Below are positions 49,347 through 61,532 of a stretch of 64,000 nucleotides of DNA, piece by piece. The notes under the pieces were generated by a model. The model had not been told where the DNA came from. It was given only the letters and a program-made list of their open reading frames with translations, and searched no databases. Position numbers and translations under genes: made by a program. The stretch is taken from contig JACEEZ010018609.1 of NCBI GenBank assembly GCA_016584305.1, positions 262,482-326,481 on the forward strand, in the 5' to 3' direction. The stretch is from Chionoecetes opilio. Taxonomy: Eukaryota; Arthropoda; Malacostraca; Decapoda; Majidae. The stretch's first letter is position 1; every line of letters starts with the position of its first letter.

Positions 49347-49436
49347 TTTATTTCATGCTTGCAAGTAAATATATTAACATCTATAAGTTAAATACTATCA
49401 CACAGAGGTGACTAGAGAACTGCTTTCTTCACGTGC
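49347..49436 (-). other. 3' UTR of gene 9: poly(A) signal and conserved motif
   Basis: AATAAA (minus) at 49347-49352 and the conserved block at about 49416-49435. Confidence 0.65.
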
Positions 49437-49680
49437 CGCCGGCCAGGATGGGGCGGGGCGGGGCGGGTCACAAACACCCGCGGCTTTTTCGTAATAAGGA
49501 CGTATTAGTGGCAAGATTTGTGGGTGCGGGAATCCAAGGGTTGATATTCGAGACCGAGAGTGATAGAGACACCAGATGAGACTGTTGGTGAACTAGAAGA
49601 GACGAGCAGATGAGAGACAGATGATGAGTCTTGAGAGTCATTTAGCCTGTAGAGGACTGGAAGTGGCTTGGAATGTGGTG

Positions 49681-51060
49681 TTAGTGGTCGAGTGTGGAGG
49701 CGCCGAGGAGGCAGGCACAGCTGGCGGGCAGCTTGAAGCTCTCCACGGCGAAGGGGAAGTACTGGTCGTAGGGGTCGTAGACGAGGAAGCGGTGGTAGAT
49801 GGACTTCTGCAGACAGGAAGACTCGTAACACTCTGGCACCAGCGGGCAGGCGTAGCCGGCGGTTAGGCACTCCTCCACGCGGGTCGTCTGTGTCAGGGTC
49901 TCGTAGTGGACGTCCACGTTGTTCACGACGACGCGCCACTTGCCCTCCGTGTTGATGGCGCGCAGCGGCCTGACGTAGGCGGTGCCAGAGGGGCAGAGGT
50001 AGGTCTCCTCCTCAAGGGTCTTGGGCCGCTCCACAGACAGCTCGGTGTTGAGGTCAGCCACGTCGGCGTACAGAGACAACAGCTTCTCGTAGTGGTGCTC
50101 AGCGGCGTGTTTGATCTCGTAGAGTGGGTACTCGGCGTCCTCGAGGCACCACGGCTTGGTGGTGTTGGCGGCGCAGGCGGGCTCGGCGGGCTCGTGGTAG
50201 GGGGCGGGCTGCGGGTGGTGTGGAAGCTTGGGGTGGTGAACGGGTCGAGGGTGGTAGGTAGGGCGGGGATGGTAAGAAGGTCGATGGGGGTGGGCGGGAG
50301 CGTGATGGGCGGGAGCATGGTGGGCAGGGGCGTGGTGGGCGGGAGCATGGTGGGCGGGGGCGTGGTGGGCGGGGGCGTGGTGTTTGGTGCTGTGGTGAGT
50401 CACTGCATGGGCGCCGCCTAAGCTAAATGTGCTATGCGAGCTGTGGTCTGCCATGGCCACGCCCACCACTGCCAGCGTCACCTGGGGCGGAGAGCGGCCT
50501 CGTTAGGGTGTGTGGGTGGGAGGAGAAGGAGGGCGCCTCGTGATGGAAAGGTGCAATGACTTACATAATATTACAATGACTGAGTGAAGATGGGAATGAT
50601 GGGCGATGAAAGGGAAGGCTGATGGACAGAACACGAGTTTGAGAGAGAAGGAAGGACGATGGAAGGAAAGAGACAGACGGATAAGTACTAAATAAGGGAT
50701 TTAATAAGAATGGGGGATAAAAAGAATAGGGGATAATACGAATGGGGGATACAGGACATAAAACGAGAAAATGGGTGATGACAGGAAAAAAAACCGAAAG
50801 AGTGACCAAGGAAATGAATGGTGAAGAATGCACTGCGAAAAGAATGAAGATTAAAAACAGATGAATAAGAGAATCAATCAGCAACGCATCTATAATCACA
50901 ATATTCCAGGTGATACTATTGATATTATTGATATTATTACTATACTATTGAATAATAGTACTAATCAGCAACGCATCTATAATCACAATATTATCAATAA
51001 ATAACATCGATACAAGCGATAGAAGTAATTAGCGTCACAAACCAGGTATATTAAACCCAT
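49681..51060 (-). CDS. Gene 9: Spatzle-like protein, type B (His-rich)
   Basis: Minus strand, join 51060-51043 and 50481-49681, giving 272 residues, with a 561-bp phase-0 intron. It is organised as gene 5. Between the second and fifth knot cysteines its DNA differs from genes 5 and 7 and resembles gene 1: ECLTAGYAC for ECLNEGYAC, plus matching silent sites. Genes 5 and 7 match type A there instead. It is the outermost gene of the array; no further copy is seen to the right. Confidence 0.88.
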
Positions 51061-51126
51061 GTTGATGCCGTGCTCCTTCAAGTCTTGCCTCGGGAGGAGT
51101 GCGTATGGAGTAAGCTAACTACCAAG

Positions 51127-51134
51127 CTTATATA
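51127..51134 (-). promoter_or_regulatory. TATA box of gene 9
   Basis: TATATAAG (minus), spacing as in genes 5 and 7. Confidence 0.75.
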
Positions 51135-51332
51135 GGGGAAGGGGTGGCCATAGGTAGCCCAAAGTGTGGTCAGGACCCGCGAAACCAAAGACCGAAGCAG
51201 GAGTCGCAACGCATAGCCACGGTGACCTTGGGCGCGTGAAGTGAAAACAAAACCGATAGGGTGTTCCTCAGGGCCGATGTCTGGGCCTGTTTGGCTTTGA
51301 TTCACTACGAAGCTGATGATGTTATGATGATG

Positions 51333-51449
<117 letters not shown>

Positions 51450-51469
51450 GTAACCCTCCCATCCTTGGT

Positions 51470-51605
51470 CCTCCTCCTCTTCCTCCTCCTCCTCCTCCTC
51501 CTCTCCCCCGAGGTTACGTGATGTCACAGTCTCTTCCAGAAATTGCCTCAGGGCGCCTCATTGGGAAAGATTGGGAGGAGGAGGAGGAGGAGGAGGAGGA
51601 GGAGG
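51470..51605. repeat. (CTC)n and (GAG)n in inverted order
   Basis: CTC triplets at 51470-51506 and GAG triplets at 51575-51605 are complementary and could form a hairpin. Confidence 0.85.
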
Positions 51606-51656
51606 TAAAGACATCACTGCTCTCCCTCATTCATCCTAACCAACCCCTCCTTAAGG

Positions 51657-52102
<446 letters not shown>

Positions 52103-52330
52103 AGAGGCCATCAATCAAGGTAGGAAACAAACTAACGAACAAGGTAACAGCCACTCTGAACACACGAGTGACGGCCAAAACTTTCCCAGCGGCCGGACAT
52201 TCTCGGGAAATTACTTCTTAGAAAACGGTGACGCTGACTTATGTGAACAAAAAATGTAAAATAAGACTTATGTGAACAAAAAAAGTTAAATAATACTTAT
52301 ATGCACAAAAAAAGTTACATATACAAAGTT

Positions 52331-52380
52331 CAGGAGGAGGAGGAGGAGGAGGAAGAAGAGGAAGAGGAGGAGAAGAAGAG
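52331..52380. repeat. (GAG)n repeat
   Basis: Short GAG/GAA tract, followed by a GT tract at 52420-52470. Confidence 0.85.
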
Positions 52381-52529
52381 TGATGGAAATGGGAATTGGT
52401 GTCTTTACCAAAGTCACGGTGTGTGTGTGTGTGTGTGTGTGTTACGTGTGCGTGTGCGTGTGTGTGTGTTGTTAGTAAACTCATATATACACACGGTTAC
52501 GCATTCTAGCCAACCAGTGTCGTGTGTGT

Positions 52530-52857
52530 GTGGGGAGGGTGTGTGGGTGGGTGGGTGGGTGGGTGGGTGGGTAGGTAGGTGGTGGGTGGTGGGTGGGTGG
52601 GTGGGTGGGTGGGTGGGTGGGTGGGTGGGTGGGTGGGTTGGGTGGGTGGGTGGGTAGGTGGGTGGGTGGGTAGGTGGGTGGGTGGGTAGGTGGTGGGTGG
52701 GTGGTGGGTGGGTGGGTGGTGGGTGGGTGGGTGGGTGGGTGGGGGGGTGGGTGGGTGGGGTGGGTGGGTGGGTGGGTGGGTGGGTGGTGGGTGGGTGGGT
52801 GGGTGGGTGGGGTGGGTGGGTGGGTGGGGTGGGTGGGTGGGTGGGGTGGGTGGGTGA
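52530..52857. repeat. (GGGT)n repeat
   Basis: About 330 bp of GGGT with GGT slips. Four or more G-triplets recur throughout, so G-quadruplex formation is possible. 52858-53034 is AT-rich without genes. Confidence 0.95.
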
Positions 52858-53034
52858 AAGTAGTCCAATAATCAATCAGTATTTACAACAACGACAACAA
52901 CAATAACAGGCGCAATAATAACAATAATAAGATAATGATAATAATAACACTATCAATATCAATATTAACAAAAATACTTATAATAAGAATAAAAGCAGGA
53001 ACCAGAACAATGACGAAGATAATAACAGGCTACT

Positions 53035-53320
53035 GATAACGATGATGATGACAATGATGCGGTGAAAGGAAGCAGGGTCGCGAGGAGTGCATTCCCGACT
53101 TTTTTTCTTTTTTTTATACACCGCGTTGCCTTTCACTACCTCCTCAATCCTCTTACAATGCATACAAAAGTCATAACGATAATAATAATGATAATAAAAA
53201 TAATAATGATGATGATGATGATAACAATAATGATCAAAATTAATCCCCTTTAGCGAGCGCGGAGCAAACCCACAACCACAGAATGGCCTGATTGGCACTC
53301 TAATCCACTTGACCACGCAG
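53035..53320 (-). mobile_element. tRNA-derived SINE-like repeat
   Basis: The minus strand begins with a tRNA-like head (box A-like TGGTCAAGTGGATTAGAGTG near 53316-53297) and then AT/ATG-rich sequence. The segment with AGGAGTGCATTCCCGAC recurs at about 54890-55125 in the same orientation without the head. Confidence 0.5.
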
Positions 53321-53321
53321 A

Positions 53322-53366
<45 letters not shown>
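53322..53366. repeat. (GT)n microsatellite
   Basis: Pure GT next to the tRNA-like head. Confidence 0.9.
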
Positions 53367-53367
<1 letters not shown>

Positions 53368-53406
53368 CTGAAAGTTCTTTATAATGACAAATCCAAAAGA
53401 TAGTGC

Positions 53407-53413
<7 letters not shown>

Positions 53414-53482
<69 letters not shown>
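53414..53482. repeat. (GA)n microsatellite
   Basis: GA tract of about 70 bp. Confidence 0.95.
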
Positions 53483-53487
<5 letters not shown>

Positions 53488-53577
53488 AAGATACTTTGAT
53501 CCTATCTAGACACTTTGCAAGTACCAACTACAAGGTTATTGACTAAACAAAGCGCCACCACGCCAGGACGAACCAGG

Positions 53578-53660
53578 CGGGCTCGAGCCGCTGACCGAAT
53601 GCGCAGGGACGCTGCACACACGAGTCCGCAACTCTACCAACCATGCCACCCTGACGGGTA
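53578..53660 (-). mobile_element. tRNA-like sequence, probable SINE head
   Basis: On the minus strand, box A-like TGGCATGGTTGGTAGAG and a box B-like GGCTCGAGCC. The arms do not form a convincing functional tRNA. Confidence 0.4.
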
Positions 53661-53689
53661 GAGAGAGAGAGAAAGAGAGGGAGAGAGAG

Positions 53690-54096
53690 AGAGAATTACT
53701 ATTATATTTTCATTATTATAGTTTGTTATTATCATCATTATCATATTATTACAATCATTATCATCATGATATAATTGTTCCCATTATCATTATTAATATT
53801 ATTATTTTAACTATTATTATCATCATTATTGTTATAATTATTATCATCATTATCATCATAACTATTATCATTATCATTATCATCAATATTATTATTATTA
53901 TTAGTAGTAGTAGTACTAGTAGAGGAGATAGTAGTAGTAATAGTAGTAGTAGTAGTAGTAGTAGTAGTAATAGTAGTAGTAGTAGTAGTAGAAGTAGTTG
54001 TTATTGTTGTTGTTGTTGTTGTTGTTGTTGTAATAGCAGTAGTAATGGCATCAGTAATCGCCATATTCTTAACTAACGATGGCAGCAGTAGTAGTG

Positions 54097-54143
<47 letters not shown>

Positions 54144-54310
54144 AAGAATAAACAACAGATACATAAAAACAAAAATAGTTGCACCACTTTTAGCCTTCCC
54201 ACAGTATGTCATCTCCTCCTCCTCTTCCTCCTCCTCCTCCTCCTCCTCCTCCTCCTCCTCCTCCTCCTCCTCTCCTCCTCCTCCTCCTCCTCCTCCTCCT
54301 CCTCGCATGA
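53690..54310. repeat. Chain of trinucleotide repeats
   Basis: ATT/ATC-rich (53690-53900), TAG (53902-54000), TTG (54000-54031), CAA (54098-54141) and CTC (54212-54304). Open frames here are repeat translation. Confidence 0.9.
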
Positions 54311-54439
54311 CAGGTGAAGGCAAGAAATATCAGTGTTGATTTCCTTGTCTCACCTTCATCTTCTTTCATTGTAGTGGTTAGGAAGGTGTGGCGGATGTGG
54401 TGCTCCTGTCACGCTCTACTAACCTCACCCCCCCCCCCC

Positions 54440-54440
54440 A

Positions 54441-54528
<88 letters not shown>

Positions 54529-54578
54529 ACACAAATCCAAGAATATTTCCTTTTTTCAACCAGTTACACATCTTTTCG

Positions 54579-54669
<91 letters not shown>

Positions 54670-54672
54670 CTC
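54440..54672. repeat. (TC)n microsatellites
   Basis: Two TC tracts, 54440-54524 and 54580-54672, separated by 55 bp of unique sequence. Confidence 0.95.
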
Positions 54673-54889
54673 TTTACCCTTCAGACGTTCCATTCTTTTC
54701 GCTTTTGTTCCCGTTCTTCCATTTCTTTTATCTACTCTTTCCCTTCTTTCCCTTCTTCCCATTTCTCTTCTCATTCCCTTTTTTAGCCTTGCAGATTTTC
54801 AGTTCTTTACTTTTCCTTTATTTTCCCTCCCTGTCTCTCTGTCTATCAGTCTCTCTATCTTGCTGTCTGTCTTGCTGTCCATCATTATA

Positions 54890-55015
54890 CTGATAACGAT
54901 GATGATGGCAATGATGCGGTGAAAGGAAACAGGGTCGTGAGGAGTGCATTCCCGACCTTTTTTTTTTTTTTATACACCGCGTTGCCTTTCAATGCATACA
55001 AAAGTCATAACGACA

Positions 55016-55082
<67 letters not shown>

Positions 55083-55130
55083 TGATGATGATGATAACAA
55101 TAATGATAAAAATGAATCCACTTTAGCTAA
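54890..55130 (-). repeat. Second copy of the 53.0-kb SINE-like body
   Basis: Matches 53035-53250, with an expanded (TAA)n tract at 55015-55078. 55131-55559 contains nothing gene-like. Confidence 0.7.
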
Positions 55131-55567
55131 CCCTCAACCTCCATTTTTTCTTTGTTTTTGTTTTGACACTCATTCAATAATCTGTTTTCTTTTTCATTTT
55201 CTATCCTCTCACCACCTTCATTATTTTCCATTTTCTCTCCTATCATATTTCTCACTCTTATGTTTCTATAATTCATGCTACGTATAAAAAAGAAGAAAGA
55301 GATGTTTTTTTTACTGCTATGCGTGTGTCAAAGATACTGTTGCCAATCAAAGTTATGGACAACCTTTGACATGTACAATTTAACTTAGAAATATGTAATT
55401 GGTAACAACTCAAGTATAGCAGCAGGCAGCATGATATAAACAACAACACGCATACACACACAATCAGCACTATATCTGATCATATGAATAGCAGGTATGG
55501 ACGAATGTAGGGAAGACAGCAACAAAGAATTGAAGTATGGGAAGTAAGATAGTAGAATAATTTAACA

Positions 55568-56059
55568 CAGTGTTTCTGAACCTTTTTACCACCACGCCCC
55601 CTTTAGTGGTTGGTCCTTGCCTCCATCCCATTGCCCCCCCCTTTACTTCTTCAACCAAGATATTCAAAATAATCCTTAATCTGAAAGAAAACAGAAAAAT
55701 GTTTTTAACACTTGTGCACATAATTATTTATTCATTAACACCTTGCATATGCCCATCGGACTTACTTAGATCCCGTTTGAAGGCCGCCGCACACCAGAAG
55801 CTACGCGAAGCTATAGTAACGCAAATAATAATGGCAATAATAATAAAAAAATATTGCATAAAAGTCTACAGAGATAGTGAAACGTGGCAAGACGTTACCG
55901 CAGAATTATTCACCTACACCTGCTTCTCTGCAGCGACTTTCTTCGCTCAACGCTCGCTTGCGAGCATCATAGTTAAAGCGAGGACCAGCTGCAAATTAAA
56001 TACTTGACAGTTTTTCCTGTTCCTCTCTTGCCTCACGCCCCCCAGGTAAGGAACCGTTG
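55568..56059. mobile_element. hAT-type MITE (492 bp)
   Basis: Ends CAGTGTTTCTGAACCTTTTT and, from the right, CAACGGTTCCTTACCTGGGG. It is flanked by 8-bp ATTTAACA (55560-55567) and ATCTAACA (56060-56067), one mismatch. No transposase. Confidence 0.7.
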
Positions 56060-56067
56060 ATCTAACA

Positions 56068-56480
56068 TAAACAACCTCACCTATCTGTCTTCAACCCTAT
56101 AAAAGAGAACGTAGTCTACCAACGAAAACGATGTCTTTGGAGGTAGACTGAATTGTTATTCTTGTACACTATTTGATACTCTCTTATGACCATTTCGCAT
56201 TGCGGACGTGTTGGGAACAAATACGATAGAGTGCCAAATTATTATACTTTGGCTTTATAATTACGTCATAAGGAGTTGGCTCAGGGTCTAAATAGAACAC
56301 GATAAGATATGTGTTATTGCCATACCTCGGTAAAGCAGATAATAACAGATTTAGTAATTGTGGGATAATAGGAAAATCTCACCCTGTTAGTGAGTGAAAG
56401 ATGTATTGTCTTCGCCACACTTATAATAACACTTATAATAACACTGCTGTCACGCGAGAAAATGGACAAACACAGGATTA
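56068..56480. other. Intergenic
   Basis: AT-rich, no gene seen. Confidence 0.5.
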
Positions 56481-56482
56481 CA

Positions 56483-58279
56483 TTTGCCTAAAACAGAATC
56501 CAAATTGCCAAACTCAGGATCAAATTTGCCAAACTCAGGATCAAATTTGCCAAACTTAAGATCAAATTTGCCAAATTCAGGATCAAATTTGCCAAACTCA
56601 GGATCAACTTTGCCAAACTTAGGATCAAATTTGCCAAACTTAGGATCAAATTTGCCAAACTTAGGATCAACTTTGCCAAACTTAAGATCAAATTTGACAT
56701 AAACAGGATCAAATTTGACAAACTTAGGATCAAATTTGACAAACCTAGGATCAAATTTGACAAAAACAAGATCAAATTTGACAAACTTGGGATCAAATTT
56801 GACAAAAACAGGATCCAAATTGCCAGACTTAGGATCAAATTTGACAAAAACAGGACCAAATTTGCCCAAAACAGGACCAAATTTATCAGACACAGGACCA
56901 AATTTGCCAGACACAGGATCAAATTTGCCAGACACGGGACCAAATTTGTCAGACACAGGACCAAATTTGCCATACACAGGATTAAATTTGCCAGACACAG
57001 GACCAAATTTGCCAGACACAGGACCAAATTTGCCAGACACAGGACCAAATTTGCCAGACACAGGACCAAATTTGCCAGACACAGGACCAAATTTGCCAGA
57101 CACAGGACCAAATTTGTCAGACACAGGATCAAATTTGCCAGACACAGAATCAAATTTGCTAGACACAGGACCAAATTTGCCAGACACAGGACCAAATTTG
57201 CCAGACACAGGATCAAATTTGCCAGACACAGGACCAAATTTGTCAGACACGGGACCAAATTTGCCAGACACAGGACCAAATTTGCCAGACACTGGACCAA
57301 ATTTGTCAGACACGAGACCAAATTTGCCAGACACAGGACCAAATTTGCCAAAAACAGGACCAAATTTGCCAGACACAGAATCAAATTTGCTAGACACAGG
57401 ACCAAATTTGCCAGACACAGGACCAAATTTGCCAGACACAGGATCAAATTTGCCAGACACAGGATCAAATTTGCCAGACACAGGATCAAATTTGCCAAAA
57501 ACAATCAAATTTGTCAAAAACAGGATCAAATTTGCCAAAAACAGGATCAAATTTGCCAAAAACAGGATCAAATTTGCCAAAAACAAGATCAAATTTGCCA
57601 AAAACAGGATCAAATTTGCCAAAAACAGGATCAAATTTGCCAAAAACAATCAAATTTGTCAAAAACAATCAAATTTGTCAAAAACAGGATCAAATTTGCC
57701 AAAAACAGGATCAAATTTGCCAAAAACAGGATCAAATTTGCCAAAAACAGGATCAAATTTGCCAAAAACAGGATCAAATTTGCCAAAAACAATTAAATTT
57801 GTCAAAAACAGGATCAAATTTGCCAAAAACAGGATCAAATTTGCCAAAAACAGGATCAAATTTGCCAAAAAACAGGATCAAATTTGCCAAAAACAGGATC
57901 AAATTTGCCAAAAACAGGATCAAATTTGCCAAAAACAGATCAAATTTGCCAAAAACAATCAAATTTGCCAAAAACAGGATCAAATTTGCCAAAAACAATC
58001 AAATTTGTCAAAAACAGGATCAAATTTGCCAAAAATAGGATCAAATTTGCCAAAAACAATCAAATTTGCCAAAAACTGGATCAAATTTGCCAAAAACAAT
58101 CAAATTTGCCAAAAACATAATCAAATTTGCCAATATCAGGATCAAATTTGCCAAAAACAGGATCAAATTTGCCAAAAACAGGATCAAATTTGCCAAAAAC
58201 AGGATCAAATTTGCCAAAAACAGGATCAAATTTGTCAAAAACAGGATCAAATTTGCCAAAAACAGGATCAAATTTGTTT
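56483..58279. repeat. 21-bp minisatellite in three homogenised blocks
   Basis: About 85 units around GGATCAAATTTGCCAAAAAC. Left block (to about 56840): AAACTCAGGATC/AAACTTAGGATC variants. Middle (to about 57490): GACACAGGACC variant. Right: AAAAACAGGATC variant with shortened units lacking GG. Because the period is a multiple of three, several frames stay open for 400 to 630 codons, including one on each strand that reads as heptapeptide repeats. Confidence 0.93.
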
Positions 58280-58329
58280 ATCTCCTGAAAAACGTCCCGT
58301 CAATAAAAACATCTTCGCATTGACATCAA

Positions 58330-59976
58330 TCAATCATTGGGGGCATACGCCGGGGGGCGCGTCGCCTCGCCCACCCTACGACGCCACTCCCGGGGGTCAC
58401 CACGCGCGAGTTCCCATGCAGGCTCCTTTCCCATACCAAGCAGCTCTCGACAAGAAACATCAACTTGCCCCAGCCACGAGCCTTGTGGGCGCCCCCTTGG
58501 CCTCCTCCACGCCGGATTGTCTCTTACAGATACAACCCGATGGGAAGGATCGGTTTCAGGGTAGCGTGCCACATGCCCATATAGCCGAAGTTGGCGCTGA
58601 CGGACTATGCAGGTAATAGGCCTCGATTCAGTCTCACGGTGCAATCGCTGATTTGACACGTAATCATCCCAGCGATACCCCATGATTCTGCGAAGACACT
58701 TATTACCAAAGGCATTGATTCGTCTCTTCAAGTCACTATTTAGTGTCCATGTCTCACAACCATAGAGTAAGACAGGGATCACAAGCGACTTGAAGATCCG
58801 GATCTTTGTCCTCCTGCACAGGTACCGACAACGCCAAATACTCCCGCTGAGCGAGTCCATAACACCGTGGGCTATGCCAATCCGCCGTAAGGCTTCTTGA
58901 CGTGACCCGCCGTCATTTTGGACTGCGCTACCAAGGTATGTAAAACTTTCCAAGATCTCAATGTCCTCGCCACACGCATGAACAGACTGTACTGCTTCAT
59001 CTAGTAAGTCTCCAAACACCTGGACCTTGGTCTTGAGCCAGGAGACCGCAAGTCCCAAAGGCTTTGCCTCCTCGTGCAGCGCCTCGAGAGCCATCACCAG
59101 GACCTCCAGCGACTCAGCAAAGATTACTGCATCATCGGCAAAAACAAGATCAGTGATCTTGGTGTTGCCGACGGATGCTCCACAATCACTTTGATCTACA
59201 ACCTTGTCCAATACCCAGTCCATACAAGCGTTGAAAAGTGATGGGGCAAGGACGCACCCTTGCCTCACTCCTGTATTCACAGGAAAGAAGCTGGATACAC
59301 CTCCCCCACACTTCACAGCACTCTTAGTCCCAGAATACAGACCAGTTATCAAACCAATAGTCCTTGCAGGAATCCCTCGAAGTCGCAGAAGATCCCAGAG
59401 TGACTCACGATGCACTGAGTCAAACGCCTTCTTGAGATCAACATAGGCTGCAAGCATCCCCTGTCGAAACTCACGTCGGCGTTCCACCAGGACACGAAGC
59501 GCTAGGATACGGTCCGTTGTTGACTTACCAGGCGTGAACCCAGACTGCTGAGGTCTCTGATGCTTCACCAGATGACTGCGAATTCGTGTCAGCAATAGAT
59601 GGGCAAGGACCTTGCCTGGTACGCTGAGCAGTGTAATACCGCGGTAATTGTCGCAGTCCTGACGGTCCCCTTTCCCTTTCCAGATAGGGACGACCAGCCC
59701 CCTTTTCCAGTCAGGAGGAATGGTACCTGACTGCCACACGGCAGTCAGGACAGCATGCAACCCGCGGATCATGGCCTCACCCCCAGCTTTGAGGAGCTCC
59801 GCACTGATATTACAAACACCAGCTGCCTTTCCACCCTTCAACTTTGCTACAGCCTCTCTGACTTCGTCAAGAGAGGGTGCGGTTTCGTCAATGGGAGGAT
59901 CGGCATCCACTGCCTGTAACCCAGTGGTGTGAAGCTGCTCAGTTGGAGGGTCCACCGTGAACATTGACATGATCAC
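58330..59976 (-). CDS. Non-LTR retrotransposon reverse transcriptase (RTE-like), 5'-truncated
   Basis: An intact minus-strand frame of 548 codons: KAAGVCNISAELLKAGGE (residues about 50-67), NYRGITLLSVPGKV (110-123), QSGFTPGKSTTDR (144-156), palm motif YVDLKKAFDSVH (178-189), GVRQGCVLAP (236-245) and the catalytic FADD (279-282). A C-terminal extension contains LYGCETWTL and LRRIMGYRW. The endonuclease half is missing, so this is a 5'-truncated insertion. The stop is followed by ATTGATTG-type repeats, a 3' tail known from RTE-like elements. The ATG chosen is only the first in frame; the element frame probably began upstream. It abuts the 21-bp minisatellite about 50 bp away. Confidence 0.8.
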   Translation of the reverse strand: MIMSMFTVDPPTEQLHTTGLQAVDADPPIDETAPSLDEVREAVAKLKGGKAAGVCNISAELLKAGGEAMIRGLHAVLTAVWQSGTIPPDWKRGLVVPIWKGKGDRQDCDNYRGITLLSVPGKVLAHLLLTRIRSHLVKHQRPQQSGFTPGKSTTDRILALRVLVERRREFRQGMLAAYVDLKKAFDSVHRESLWDLLRLRGIPARTIGLITGLYSGTKSAVKCGGGVSSFFPVNTGVRQGCVLAPSLFNACMDWVLDKVVDQSDCGASVGNTKITDLVFADDAVIFAESLEVLVMALEALHEEAKPLGLAVSWLKTKVQVFGDLLDEAVQSVHACGEDIEILESFTYLGSAVQNDGGSRQEALRRIGIAHGVMDSLSGSIWRCRYLCRRTKIRIFKSLVIPVLLYGCETWTLNSDLKRRINAFGNKCLRRIMGYRWDDYVSNQRLHRETESRPITCIVRQRQLRLYGHVARYPETDPSHRVVSVRDNPAWRRPRGRPQGSWLGQVDVSCRELLGMGKEPAWELARGDPREWRRRVGEATRPPAYAPND

Positions 59977-60640
59977 CTCGATATTCAGCTTTACTTAAAT
60001 GATTCAATAGTACGAAAGATAACCATAAAATTACTTCAAATACATATGGAAAATACAAACATTACAAAACACTCAGAGGTAATATATAATCAGCTTTCCC
60101 TCTTATTGACACCTTTCCTTCATCGTTACCACTCCTCCCTCTATCTCTTCTTTATCCCTTTATCATCATCATCATCTCATTACTTCTTGGGCTCGATGAA
60201 GAGAAGAGAAGAAGAAAAAGAGAAGAAAGAGAAAGAGACATACAGATTGATTCAATGCCAAAAAAGGGGGAAATGTGCCAGACATCAGAGGTCATATGGC
60301 ACAAGAGACAAAAAGAAAAACAAGAGTATGAAGCAAAATTAAAGTATATCATCATCCCTTTAGTTCTCATCTCGCTTCACATCAGTACTCTCATAACCCA
60401 CAGAGAGTCAAGCGGAGAGTTCATGGAGAGGCGTACATAACATTGCCTATACACATTCCTGGCTTTCCGTGAGGGTTCCACGTGAGGGTTTTCCATGAGG
60501 GTGCCACGCGTCATGAGCACACGGTACGCCTCATGCACATGGCTCCAGGTACGTAATTATAAAGACAACAACAACAACAACAATGTGTCACTTACCTTAC
60601 CTCTCGTGGCGGTGGTGGTGGTGGTGCTCAGTCCATCGTG
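59977..60640. other. Intergenic
   Basis: Unique AT-rich sequence with an (ATC)n bit near 60162. No gene that I can support. Confidence 0.5.
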
Positions 60641-60644
60641 CTGT

Positions 60645-60646
<2 letters not shown>

Positions 60647-60690
<44 letters not shown>

Positions 60691-60693
60691 GGG

Positions 60694-60729
<36 letters not shown>

Positions 60730-60734
60730 GAGAG

Positions 60735-60781
<47 letters not shown>

Positions 60782-60939
60782 CGAGAGAGAGAGAGGGAGA
60801 GAGAGAGAGAGAGGAGAAAAAGAGATAGAGAATGAGAGAAAAAGAGAGTGAGAGAGAAAAGAGAGAAGAAAAAGAGAATAAGAGAAAAAAAAAAAGAGAG
60901 AGAGAGAGAGAGGGGAGAGAAGAGAGAGAGAGAGGGGAG

Positions 60940-61027
<88 letters not shown>

Positions 61028-61135
61028 GAGAGAGGGGAGAGAGAGAGAGAGAGAGGGAGAAAAAGAAGAGAGGAGGAAAAAAGAGAGTGAGAGAGAAGAG
61101 AGAAAAAAAGAGAATAAGAGAAGAAAAAAAAAGAG

Positions 61136-61197
<62 letters not shown>

Positions 61198-61200
61198 AAG

Positions 61201-61268
<68 letters not shown>

Positions 61269-61371
61269 GAGAGAGAGAGAGAGAGGAGAAAGAGATAGAG
61301 AGTGAGAGAAAAAAAGAGAGAGAAAATAGAAGGAGAAAAAAAATGGGGGAAAAAGAGAATGAAATAAAAAT

Positions 61372-61424
<53 letters not shown>

Positions 61425-61447
61425 AGAGGAGAGGAGGAGAGAGAGAG

Positions 61448-61528
<81 letters not shown>
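60647..61528. repeat. Long (GA)n purine array
   Basis: About 880 bp of GA with AAAAG interruptions, showing internal higher-order duplication (the GAGAGTGAGAGA and AAAAAGAGAATAAGAG segments recur). Confidence 0.95.

Positions 61529-61532
<4 letters not shown>

Noticed and set aside
56715..58616. 633-codon plus-strand frame
   Set aside because: It is the 21-bp minisatellite read in frame, running on into the antisense of the reverse transcriptase. No promoter, intron or domain supports a gene.
59720..59932. Plus-strand frames opposite the reverse transcriptase
   Set aside because: Antisense shadow of the minus-strand polymerase frame.
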